Source: Nitzschia sp. DOCU1 (taxonomy: Eukaryota > Bacillariophyta > Bacillariophyceae > Bacillariales > Bacillariaceae). Taken from it: a stretch of DNA of 64,000 nucleotides. Positions 30,948 to 41,586 of the stretch are shown here, one piece after another. The translations under genes were made by a program, and so were the position numbers. The stretch spans positions 2,294,001 through 2,358,000 of the forward strand of contig OX595993.1 in NCBI GenBank assembly GCA_951394045.1, given 5' to 3'. The first letter of the stretch is position 1, and each line of letters begins with the position of its first letter. The notes under the pieces were generated by a model that was not told the origin of the DNA, searched no databases, and saw only the letters and a list, made by a program, of their open reading frames with translations.

Positions 30948-32081
30948 ACAAGACAGTTTGTTGAATATGGAATACCACTATGCGGGTTAAAAATCATGCC
31001 GCCGTACAAGGAGCTTCTTGAAAGGGGGGACCTTATGTCTCAATCGCCGTGCCTGCCTTGAAAGTCACTCTTGGATGACTTCTCTTGATCCCGGACATGT
31101 CTATTCATCGCCAAGGCCAGCTATCGTACCGGCAGCGTACTGCTAGTCTGGACCGAGGCAAGAATGATTGTTTTTGTTACCCATCATAGCTAGTGATAAA
31201 TGGAGGTATAGTTTTCTTCCCAGTATGCTCCGCAGTAGGCCTTCTCATGTATCATCACTCTGTAGTAGTAGCCTGGAAATCTGCTCGTTCATGCCCGAGC
31301 TCGACTACCTGGTACTACCCTGAAACTCATCACCACCACCGAGCAGGAGTCCAGTCGACTCCGCCATGCCGGTAGGTACTACTAGAATGAAGAAGAAGAA
31401 ACCGCACTTCCAAACAAGCTGGGGGTGTCTAGTAGTATCAGCAGCTCTTAGCCAAAAGAAGTCCTAGACCCCATCGGAAAGTCGAGTCTCCTTCGGCCAC
31501 GTCGGAAAAAAGTCTCGAGCTTACCTAACTTCCGATGTGACACATTTGGAGTGGGCTTTTCAATAACAAGAACGGCATTGTAGCTCTACTAGTTCGATAC
31601 TACCACATCGTGGTACAGCAAAACTCCAGCTCATTCCTTCTTGCTAGCTTCTTCTAGCAAGTAGTAGTACTAAACGCCCTCTTTTCGGATCAAACCACTC
31701 CTATCTACCCCGGCCAGCCTAGTTGAGAGGAACTGCTGGGGTTAGAAGCAGAAGCAACTCTGCAGATTGCGAAGTTCCGGGAGTTGGGCAAGCAATTGAC
31801 GAGCAGCATAGCAGGTTAGAGATGCTCCGATGAGTCAAGAACTGGCCTCTACTACGTACCGGTAGTAGTATAAGCATGTACCAGCACATAAAGCCTATAG
31901 ACTTGGGATGACAATAATCGGCAGTTGCATCAGCTACACAAATAGCATTCATACCACATTCGACCCGAAAAGGCTACGACAACCAAGGACAATTTTCTAG
32001 TTGGCAATGGAGATCTTTGTGCAAAATCAACTCCTTCTTTTATCGATTCTGATCAAATTGTTCAAAAGCAAGTGTATTGGG
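30948..32081. other. 1.1-kb intergenic region
   Basis: Rich in TAGTAGTA runs, with TACCGGTA at 31857. No gene supported. Confidence 0.4.
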
Positions 32082-33089
32082 TTATGACAGATTTCGTGGG
32101 TTCCATTCGAATCCCAGCTTCTCAAGCTCTTGGAATCGCTCTTCCGTCATGGTCGATTTGCGTCCCTGGCGAAACAGTTTCAATTGACGGCGTTGGCATT
32201 TGACCCAAACAGCCAAAGGCTTATCAACTTCATAGTTGGTTGGCACGAGAGTGTTTCCATACTTGGCATGGTATTCTTTCAGGGCTTCCAGTCGTTCATC
32301 CCAGGCGGCCTTGTGCGAATCCCAGACAAACCCCATATCTTCCAACTCCTGTTGACGTTCAAATGTCAAAGTGGAGTGACGCCCCATCGACTTGAGCTTG
32401 TACTGGTAGCGCTGGCGTTTTACCCATTGAGCTAGTTGCTGGTTTTCTGGGAAGGAGTGGGGAACCAAACAATGATTGTGCTCCGCCTTGAATTTGATAA
32501 GATCTTCGAATCGATCCATCCACTGGTCGGCCTGGTACCTTCGGAATCGAAGTTCGTCTTGTTGTTGACGACCAGTTGCCTTGGCCATTTTGGAATCTAC
32601 TCCCGACAAAGTGGTGGGGGGCTTCGGCGCCTCAGCCTGCTTCTGGACGAGCTGGGAGATCGTAATGTCCTTCTTGAGCTCTGGGCCTCGGAAATAGTCG
32701 AGGCTGAGCATTGTAAATGGGTTGGGGCAAAAACAAGATAAGTCCTTGTCGTCTACGATCTTTTGGCGCTTGGGGGCCGGAGTCGGCCATTCGTTGTCCA
32801 CGTCTTGAGCGACGCTTCCGATGAAACTATCCAGTGTTTCGACCATCACCTTGGAATTCATGTTCATGGTGGGAAAGGCATCAAAATCCGTATCGCCAAA
32901 GAAAAGGTCGTCAGAGAGAACGGCGTCTTCAGCTTCTTCGATGATGTTAAGGAGACGGCTCAGGTCGCCTGTACTCTCCTGGGAAAGGAGAAGATCGTCT
33001 TGCGACGAAGATGAGCACGGATCTTCCTGAAGGAAGAAAGACTTCTCCCAGCAAAAAGAAGAGTTAGATTGGTGGGAGGCGGTCGTCAT
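32082..33089 (-). CDS. Helicase-associated (HA) domain protein with two repeats
   Basis: Intronless, 335 aa. The first 180 residues are acidic and unstructured-looking, with a basic PAPKRQKIVDD stretch that could be a nuclear localisation signal. Two helicase-associated (HA, PF03457-type) repeats follow: about 181-245 (W-x2-RFEDLIKFKAEHNHCLVP, LAQWVKRQRYQYKL, LEDMGFVWD) and about 260-330 (W-x2-RLEALKEYHAKYGNTLVP, LAVWVKCQRRQLKLFRQGR, LEKLGFEW). There is no helicase core. HA-only proteins are numerous in diatoms and thought to bind nucleic acid; the specific role is unknown. Confidence 0.85.
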   Translation of the reverse strand: MTTASHQSNSSFCWEKSFFLQEDPCSSSSQDDLLLSQESTGDLSRLLNIIEEAEDAVLSDDLFFGDTDFDAFPTMNMNSKVMVETLDSFIGSVAQDVDNEWPTPAPKRQKIVDDKDLSCFCPNPFTMLSLDYFRGPELKKDITISQLVQKQAEAPKPPTTLSGVDSKMAKATGRQQQDELRFRRYQADQWMDRFEDLIKFKAEHNHCLVPHSFPENQQLAQWVKRQRYQYKLKSMGRHSTLTFERQQELEDMGFVWDSHKAAWDERLEALKEYHAKYGNTLVPTNYEVDKPLAVWVKCQRRQLKLFRQGRKSTMTEERFQELEKLGFEWNPRNLS

Positions 33090-33907
33090 GGTTTTGTAGG
33101 TGCAGTGTTTATTTGGATCGTAGATCTTTAGATAAAAATGTTTTATGAGAGAGATATCGTATCGTATGCCGTTCGTTTGAGATGTGGATATTGGAGAGAA
33201 TGGAACGGGAAATCAGAGATTCGGACGATCGGACCGCTATGCTATTATATTAATAATCCATAAGATCCTCTAGAGAGAAGGCATCTTCCAGAACAGACAG
33301 TACTTCATTTAAAGATGTGGGGATTGAAACGTTCGGTGGAGAAGATGCAACGTCTTATTACCTATAGATCCTTCAGGAAGGGGACTTTTCGATGTCGGAG
33401 TCGGCTTCGTTGGGGAATGGATTTCTATCTTTCTTTGTCCGAAACAAGCTGCCACTTCGGAGGTCTTAAATGAACGAATGGGAACCCAAGCCGGGATCAA
33501 GCTTGCAACACACAAGTTAATGAGACTGCCGGTATTTTCGGGGCAAGGAATTAGAAATGAGGTGGTGGCTTTAGTCTTTCTTTGTCCGAAGAAGCTCACT
33601 GGGGTTAGGGTCTGAGCGCTATTGAACAATACGTCCGTGGTGTTAAATCGACCATTGTGAGTTTCGATGTCCAATATGTCCGAGAGTATTGCCCGACGAC
33701 GACGCGTTCCCGCAAGCAGGATTGCGAAGACTACCGTTAACACTTTCAACTTGACGAGGTTCCTAACCGCCGCAGCGTTGAATGACACTCCTGATCTTGT
33801 TCTCGAAGGCCTTCACACGATGACTGCCGGCCGTTCTCTCGCCGCGTTTTATCTCTCGAGTAGCTAGCACAGGGTGCAATTAACTTTATATCGCTTCCCT
33901 GAGAAGC
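33090..33907. other. Intergenic between divergent genes, with open frames of doubtful coding value
   Basis: A minus-strand frame (33309-33788, 159 codons) and a short plus-strand frame (33667-33867) overlap. Neither shows a known motif, though the minus-strand one has two similar FGQRK-type segments from a small DNA repeat (TTTCTTTGTCCGAA at about 33430 and 33577). I do not call either a gene. Confidence 0.3.
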
Positions 33908-36900
33908 ATGTGCAAAGAGACAATGTCACTGCCATCATCATCAAAGTCATTGCTCCTGGAATCTCTGCAGACGACATCTGGCCTGTTGTCGTCTCTCCAG
34001 AGTTTGTCCGATGACGATGAAGCCGTTCAGGCAGCACTTCCCGTCTATCAACACCTGAAACGCTTGTTGAGTGTATCAGTCCGCACTGGCGATTGGACTT
34101 CGAAAGAAAGCAAGTTGCAATACAAAGTGCCCGATCAAGGCTTCCACAGTATTTATGAAGAAATGATGAACGACTTTGACAGGGCCGAAGCCGCTCAGAG
34201 ACAATTGCTCGAAGAACAACCAGCCGCTGTGCGACCCCTGGGCCGAGAATCCCTGACAGAAGTCTCGCATGACTTCTTTATATTGGATAACTCTCTGAGA
34301 GAAACCACGGTGGGGCAACCCCGGGGTCATACCCTGGAAGAGAAACACAAGATTGTCGATGCCATTGCCGAGTCTGGTTTGGAAGAAGTTATCCTGGGGG
34401 CCTTTGGCTCCAAGATTAGCGTGGATAGTCAAATCGCCTCCCGGTGGACTTCGCTGGGCAAGTCATTTGATTCTACGTGGGGCTTTAGCTCGGCCTATGA
34501 TGTAGAACCCTTCGACCAGGAAGCCATCTGGCACGATTTTTCAGGGTTTGTCGACAAAGTAAAGGCGGGGACAGTAGAACGAGAGACACAAGATTATTAC
34601 GTGCCGACTCTCAAGGCCAAAACAACCTTTAACGAAGACGAATCGCTTCTATTTGAAAAGGCCTTTAAGGACTTTGCTCCTGGTGCATTTGGGGGCATGA
34701 CCGCGCAAGAAGTTTTGAAGCAGAGTGAACATGTCACTGGACGAATTCCCATGGGGTTGCTGATGATGGCGGGCTATGGAATCTGCAATGCTATTATTGA
34801 AGTCGACCCCACGTATGAAAAATTCGACCATCAGGATCGCGACATGATACAGCGCTTGGAATTTTTGATGCAATGGTGTCGACAACACTTGCCGAAACGC
34901 TCGGACGGCGAGCCGAGTCGAGTCTTTGTCAACTTTACTGATTTTGCGAATTGGAAGAATTCTCACGAAGGTGGTGGGCTGGAAAAGGTCATGTTCTTAA
35001 TTTATAGTTTGTCCAGTCTTCCACTGGCTGAGCGACCTTTCGGATACATGATGGAGGATCCCACCTCATGGCTGTTGCCGGATGAAATGGGCAAGTATGT
35101 GAGGATGGTCCGCCTCATGATGAATCGAGCCGGGCATCACGAAGGAAAGTTTCTAGTACACATTCACATGTACTTTGGCTTGGCCGAAGCAAACGTACTG
35201 GCCTGTCTAGCCAACGGAGCGGATGGAGTGTGGGTAAGTACAGTACAGTGGATAGGTTACTTCGAGGAGTTTTGTCTCCTGTTTGCTCTGTATCTTACTA
35301 TATGCTACATCTTCTAGGCTGCCATGTGCAAGGTCGGAGCTCAGGTCGGACATGCCTGTAGTACTGTCACCGCTACCAATTTGGTTAGAGTGGGACATAA
35401 TCATTTGGCCAAACGCTTTGATTTGAAGAAAATGTGCAAGGCAGCGAGAGAGATCCATTCGATCACAACACGCGCACCGTGCCCTACACATGAAGAAGTC
35501 TACGGAGAATTTGCATTTGATGTACCGTTCATGATGATATCTGTGCCGCATTGTCGATATGCTTTGTCGATGCTATTGGAACACTTGGGTGTCGAGCAAC
35601 GTGCTGTACGAATAAATGAACTCTCGAGCGTCGGCGAGATTGAAATGGCCATGAGACAGACCTTTGGTCCGCCAGAAGAAACGGGTTGGGACCCAGAGTA
35701 CTGCCAAAAGATGTGGAATGCGATTCACAATCATTTGTTGACGGGTTTGTCGAGGGATTACAATTCCGCATTGGGATTGGGGCATTTATATGGACTTGTC
35801 TCCAAGAAGAGATTGCCATCCAAAATGACTGTTATGATGCTAGCACATTCTACAATCCCTGATCATCATCCCACGTAAGTATATTGTTCTTGGCTGCTGT
35901 TGATGTGGACTACATGACGATTGTACAAGAAGAAGTCTAACAGCTGCTGCGACTACACATAGTGTTTTGGAATTCATTACTCGTTGGAATCGATTGTGCG
36001 CTCGCTATGAGGGGAAGGAATTACCGTTGCCCGGGTCCTTGGCCAAGAGCTGTATGATGTATGCGCAACCAGTTACAGTCACCCCTCGTCGTCGGACTAT
36101 TCCCTTTAGATATTGGATCAAGGATGTCGTCGTTCATAACCATGTTATGAAACCTATTCCAACACTATTCAAAAAATACGTGGTGAAACTTATGACGGAA
36201 CACGAAGGCAAATTGCAAGATACAAACGAACCTACTGTCGACTTTTACGACCAAATATTGCAACTCAAGCTATTCATTGTCGAAGCGGAGAGTTTGGGGG
36301 TACTGCCCTTGGTGGACGACTTTGCGGTGCGCAAAAATCACGATTTCTTCTTTGGAGAAGATCACTTGTGGTTGCGAGAGGTACGTGGCTCTCGTCCCAA
36401 GAAAGTCAATCAGCTCCTTCGAGCACACATTGATTTTTATCCGCGGTTTTATACCAAAAAAGGCAATCATGCCTTGTTACGTTGCATTAGAAGTGCGGCG
36501 AAGCGGGTGTCGGAAAATAAAGCCATCGCCGACGATTTGCAATGGCTACGGGAAGGTGAAGATCGACTGGCCCTGGACGTAGTCACTCGTGATTGTACAG
36601 GGATGGATATGCGAATGTATAGGCAGTATCGATCGTCACGCCGACTTCTTCGTAATACAGGCTCATCGGAGTTGTCGAATGAAAAGAGCGGCCCGATGTC
36701 TCTTATGAATAGATGGAGCGGAAGGAGGCAAATCCTTAGAAGCTCGGAATTTACAACTTTGTCATCCGAATTCAAAGGATCCTCAGAACAAGAAAGATCA
36801 GGAAGTCATTCTAAGAGGCGCTCTCGGGACCGTAGGCGGTCTTCCGGGTTTAGTGACGAGTTTGATTTGGAAGATATTATGGACGATGGCGACGAGGATC

Positions 36901-37226
36901 CGACCGACAAGGCTCGAGATTTCTATCATCGAATTCATGGGATGATGACGGCGGAAGAAGAAAATGCAGCCATTACTGAAGACTTTGAGCGATTTTTGGA
37001 GGACGAATTGAAGAAAAATCCTGATCCCATTTTGGAAGTCCACGAAGACCCACCGCAAGAAACAGGCCCACCAGAAGCAGTCGATCCGCCAGAAGAAGGA
37101 ACCGGTACTGGTAAGAAGAGACGACGACGAAAAAGGAAGAAGCCCCGTCCTTCGTTGTTTGAGCGTCTTCGACGTTCCTTGGGCAAGAAAAGGGCAACAA
37201 CGGTACCCGGCTCTCAACAACAATAG
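33908..37226 (+). CDS. DRE-TIM metallolyase-like (HMGL-like TIM barrel) protein, paralogue 1, three exons
   Basis: Exons 33908-35233, 35318-35874 and 35963-37226, 1048 aa; introns 84 and 88 bp, both GTAAGT...AG. Splicing gives GADGVW-AAMCKVGAQVGHAC and DHHPT-VLEFITRWNRL. The barrel starts FILDNSLRETTVG (about residue 125); the Arg-Glu pair parallels the catalytic LREG of homocitrate synthases. The GLAEANVLACLANGAD segment follows HIHMYF, whose H-x-H (about residue 417) fits the family's metal-binding histidines. Members such as isopropylmalate and homocitrate synthases or HMG-CoA lyase make or break C-C bonds next to a carboxylate. The roughly 410-aa remainder is not recognised: a conserved block (LEFITRWNRL to KRVSENKAIADDLQWLREGE) and a charged tail ending in a basic KKRRRRKRKKPRPSLFERL stretch. 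Substrate unknown; being about twice the family length, it may not be a standard synthase. Confidence 0.8.
35234..35317 (+). other. Intron 1 of metallolyase paralogue 1
   Basis: 84 bp, GTAAGT...TTCTAG, phase 0. Paralogue 2 has intron 42910-43013 (104 bp) at the same place. Confidence 0.85.
35875..35962 (+). other. Intron 2 of metallolyase paralogue 1
   Basis: 88 bp, GTAAGT...ACATAG, after the second base of a Thr codon. Paralogue 2 has intron 43574-43676 (103 bp) at the same place. Confidence 0.85.
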
Positions 37227-39708
37227 ATGACATCTATTCTCATTTATGAAGTCCTCGAGGCTATGCAATAACAACTGCTATTAGTTCTAGTAAGCAAGGA
37301 ATACCTGGTGACCACCAACAGCGATCGGCCTACATGGTACAGCATAAAAGGTGAAATATCATTTGCGGTCTAGCTACTACCAGTAGCGAATAACTAGCGT
37401 CATCGCAGTGGCCGTCGTTTGAATGTACTATAGCCGTCTGGCTAGTAGAAATGCCGGGCTCACTGTAAAAGTAGCTTATTGGGGGAACTTCATCACATGG
37501 CAGAGGGACACATAAGGAAGCTATTGTACGATCCCATCAATGACTCGCAAAATGTCCTCCACCAGAAACCATTCCCGATCCAATAGCGATGCACAAAATT
37601 TGCTGGAAAACCCCAAGAGAAAGAAACCAACGACATAGGCAACGAAGAAGAGCCCTTTCAATCTTAGTTTGATCGAGGACTTAACATTTGGAGTTCTATA
37701 TTTTCGATAAGCGTTAGAAGCTTTTGCGACACTAGCACCAGTTCCAGATGTTTGGGCTCATCAATTCTGCGTACATGAACACATTCGCCTTTGTGGCCAC
37801 TTTCACCAGCTATTCCTCGTATTCATTTGTCGTGACAACGCTCCTGTCGGCTAGTACTTGAACACGAGTATACTCATTTTTGCTCTCTCTACATGTGAAG
37901 AAAACGTTTCCGCGGTAAAAAGCTGCATGTCGCCTGGAACTTGAACGCATTCTTTGCTCACCCATTCGAACGTGCGAATAGACCCTTGGGCCGAGTACTT
38001 CCCGTTTGCGATAGTTGTAAAAAGTTTGCTCGAAATGCGTTCTTTCTTCGCCGTCCCTACTACTCTACTACTAGAAGTATTAGCCAGTAGTTGCGACTCA
38101 TATGCCATGGTGACATAACTCAAGCTGGCAACGACGACGCCCCTAGCATCCGCTGAAATGAATCATGAAAAGTTGCCGTGGTTGTCCACTGCCTTTTCAG
38201 GTTTCGGTCTCACGCCTTTGTTCGTCCTTGAAACTCTAGCACGTCGCCACCATAATGTTGAATCCCAAAAAAGAGACAGCGGCTTCTTGGTAGTATCCTC
38301 CACGCACAATTGAAAGTTCCTCTACTCTCTTCGTTGGAAATCAACCAACATTTCGACAATGCAGTGTGTTAGATTAGAAATACAAAAGACCCGTGTCTTT
38401 TTACCAGGATGTCGTTAATCGCCGCGACACGTAACCCATGTAACCTTCCGCCTAATAATCTTGCAATGTTGGATCCATCGTCGTGGCAAACGTCCATGGT
38501 TGTACAAAGCCGAAAATGCCTTGCATGTACAAAACATGTTGATCTTTGACACCATAGAGTGCAAGATCCTCCAATTTGATCGAGGAATCCTGCCGCTCCA
38601 GGTTTCCACCATGATGCCTTTTCCAAAGCCAGTCATCGTTTGACCTACAGAAAAGGGGGCCGACGATGAAGTCTCCAATCTGTTCTTTTGAGGCAGCGTA
38701 GTGTCAAGCCGCCCATGTCGTCGTTCGGCTATCGCGGGACAAACGATGAGCACATATGCTGATAATGACGCGAGCCGCACTGTTTGTACTGTACTGTACT
38801 GTCGGAATTACATACACGACTTCATTAGTCATACAAGTCCATTATACAGAAAGTGTATATTTTTCCGCACTACCCGGCAGTAGTATGCCACGTTATTTGC
38901 ACGGTGGGATGCCGCTACCGTGGGTACGTTCGGAAATTTAAAAGTGAATGGCTTTTTTGTGTTGCGCCATTGTCATCTCCCGCTCGGCGATGGCGGAAGA
39001 GCTTTTATGAAAAAATTTGCGACGGAATCGTTCCTTCATCGGACGGAAGTACTGTGCAGAACTGTAAAGATTGCACGTGGAATCGCCCTTATCCAGCTCA
39101 TAACCTGAAATGTCTGTCGCCTTTCGCACTCCACGTGTCACTGGGCCCCTTTGGCTGCTTCCGACGGCCACATTTTTCTTCACATTGAAGCCTTTCGTTT
39201 CTTGTCCGGTTAAAACGGCAGAACGTTTTCGACTAGAGCTTCCGTCATCAGATCGCATAGTACGGTAGCCCCCAATCGAAAATGCATGCTGTATTTGCTG
39301 TTACAAGTTGGGAAATGATGATGCAAGGAGCATGGTCATTATTGCCCCCAAGAATCTGCTCTATCATAGGACTGTACGTGATGCTCGCGGGTCAATGGCA
39401 AAGAGTACAAGAAAGCGCCCAATCGAAAAGGAATGACGATAGCTGCTCATTATTTAGTATAGTACTATCCCATGCTGACGACGAGGAAACCCAATGCGAA
39501 TCAGCTGTGGAGTCTTAATAACAGAACGAGATCGCAACGGAAGATTTTGCGTTTGATCTGTTATTCTATTGATTTGCTGGAAGCACCGCGGCTAACTGTC
39601 GCTTCATCAAGTCAGCGAAGAAGCCCACATCTGGCACTGGAGCAAGTGTCGCTGCTGCCGCCCTTGTTCAAACTAGCTAGTCCACGTCCATAGGACACTC
39701 GCTACAGA
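37227..39708. other. 2.5-kb region with scattered protein-like scraps, no intact gene
   Basis: On the minus strand, 37851-38123 reads SSKLFTTIANGKYSAQGSIR and continues plausibly to a stop. 38400-38780 gives coding-looking pieces in different frames (KDQHVLYMQGIFGFVQPW in one, VETWSGRIPRSNWRI in another) with stops between them. This looks like one or two decayed genes that I cannot name. The rest is featureless. Confidence 0.35.
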
Positions 39709-40400
39709 TCAAATGTCACCTCCTCCGTGAGGCTTTCCCGTAATGCGATGGTTGAAGCAAAGTATTTTGGCTAGCTCCACATCGCACTCCCAATTTGTCA
39801 ACCAGGGTCTTTGTCTCGTTCTAGCTCTACGGACACGATAAATGGGCATGCTCAACATTTCCTGCCCTTTGCCATGGGAACACACATCGGCTGTAGTCCC
39901 AGATGTGGGTCCAAATAGTGCCCAAGGTTGGTATTGATCAACATTCGAGCTTCTGCCGGGGACACCCAGTTTGGACAGGTCCAGTATAACCTTGTTATTC
40001 TTCTGGAAATAATAATGACGTTGTTCCTCCGTCCGGAGACGAATGAAAAGTCGTGGCGTCGGCGAGGTGTCATTGCTTGCAGGCACATACCGTTTCCGAG
40101 CGAGATAAATGCATCCACCAAGATCGATATGACGAAGCAACCAGTGGGAGTACTTGGCGTTCAAATCGAGAGAAAATGCTTCGTTCTTTGGACTGGGGAG
40201 AACATCCAGAACGTGATTGTTAGTGGGACTATCGCCTTTGGAGCCAACAATACGATTGCGCCATTGGGGTGCCAAATATTCATCGGTATCGGCGAGGAGC
40301 AACGCCCAGCTGGTGTGCCCCTTGGCATACAGCTGCTCAAGATACCTGTCGTCATTCGAATGCTCGTCAATGATTCCATCTCAAAGGACGAGTCCAGAGT
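39709..40400 (-). pseudogene. Glycosyltransferase-like fragment (ADTDEY motif), probably decayed
   Basis: The minus-strand frame runs from about 40385 to 39709. It contains DDRYLEQLYAKGHTSWALLL followed by ADTDEYLAPQWRN, then a Cys/Trp-containing body to RITGKPHGGGDI. The A-D-x-D-E-Y/F signature after a W-x-L-L stretch is typical of GT92/DUF23-like and other family-2-type glycosyltransferases, where the acidic residues bind metal and nucleotide sugar. Upstream of about 40390 the frame meets stops and no start or N-terminal part is found. Part of it (40108-40252) is repeated at 41029-41172. I treat it as a remnant; a spliced gene with an unseen 5' exon is possible. Confidence 0.5.
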
Positions 40401-40572
40401 GTCTCCGCACTATCGCTTGCTGCCGGAATACTACGAGAGAACAATACTGTTCATGTATCATTATTATTAGGGCATGGTGCAGGGATTCTTTGGAATTACT
40501 TTGTCCAGAAATCTGACAAAAAGATACATGTCTACGAGTCCCATCAGTCACAGACAGGCCGCCCATTGACAG

Positions 40573-40931
40573 TCGAAACGAGCTGTGATTTTACTGCAAT
40601 TCATATCAAGGTCTAATCGTTGAGGTGAGCAAAATGCCGCCTAATCTTTCGCCAGGAATCCAGGCATCGCTTCCACCTGTCAATGTCATTTTGGATGCCA
40701 CGAGGCATCCGATCCCATCCACGCTTGTAGTACTGGCGTCAGTACTTTATGGATTCGCTAATCAATCGACGAAAGGCCGGAAAAGCCGAGACGAGCTGTG
40801 ATTCTAGTACTGCTATTCAGATCAAGGTCTAATCGTTAAAGTTAGCGAGATGCCGCCTAATCTTTCGCCCGGAATCCAGGCATCACATCCAGCCAAGTTG
40901 CCACCTGTCGATGTCATTTTGGACGCCACTT
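40573..40931. repeat. Tandem duplication of about 220-230 bp
   Basis: 40573-40702 and 40797-40931 share AAGGTCTAATCGTT, ATGCCGCCTAATCTTTCGCC and GGAATCCAGGCATC, with moderate divergence and an insertion of about 12 bp in the second. The spacer at 40700-40790 matches about 51955-52040 downstream of the retrotransposon (GCATCCGATCC, GTACTGGCGTCAGT, ACGAAAGGCCGGA). Confidence 0.75.
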
Positions 40932-41028
40932 CAATCAGTGCCCAGAAGGCCGAAGTTCCACAACCACATGAAATGGAAAAGCGCCGTTTCTTTTACAGAA
41001 ATGTCACCGACTTGCAAGCAAGATACAT

Positions 41029-41172
41029 GCATCCACCAAGATTGATATGACGAAGCTACTAGGATTAACCGGCGTTCAAATCGAGAGAAAGTACTTCGTT
41101 CTTTCGACTGTTAAGAACATCCAGAACGTGATGGTTAGTGTTACTATCACCTTCGGAGCCAACAATACTAAG
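41029..41172 (-). pseudogene. Second copy of part of the glycosyltransferase-like fragment
   Basis: Matches 40108-40252. The minus-strand reading SIVGSEGDSNTNHHVLDVLN aligns with RIVGSKGDSPTNNHVLDVLP of the longer fragment. The flanks differ, so this is an isolated, shuffled piece. Confidence 0.7.
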
Positions 41173-41586
41173 ATATTGTATCTTTCCCACCTCCAACCAT
41201 CTTCTGTAAAAATACGAAAACCGAACCCGAAAACGCCAGGCTATGATACACGCCGTTATGGACTTGTTTGAACCATAGTAGTCCGAAACCCAAGTTTGGC
41301 ACAGGAACCGCGTTCTGGCAGATTCATTTTGTCTGAAAGAGCGATTGAGTCCCACGGGGCTTATTTGCGTGTTCTGTTGCCCTAAGCGCCCATCACTCTT
41401 CTTTATCAAAGAACAACCCAAACTTGGTATGTCAATGGGGCATTTTATGAAAATCAATACAGGATCAAAGAACAGAGCCCGAATACCGGTAGTAAAAGGG
41501 TTCAAACGTTCCGAACGGTGGTATTATCACATCTTACGGAGAAGCAGGCGCCTCGTTTCATCCACTTTTCCTTGCAAGCAGTCACC

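Noticed and set aside
33667..33867. 66-codon plus-strand frame upstream of metallolyase gene 1 (ends AAFYLSSS)
   Set aside because: Looks slightly protein-like but is short, out of frame with exon 1, and would need an unseen splice. Could be revisited with transcripts.
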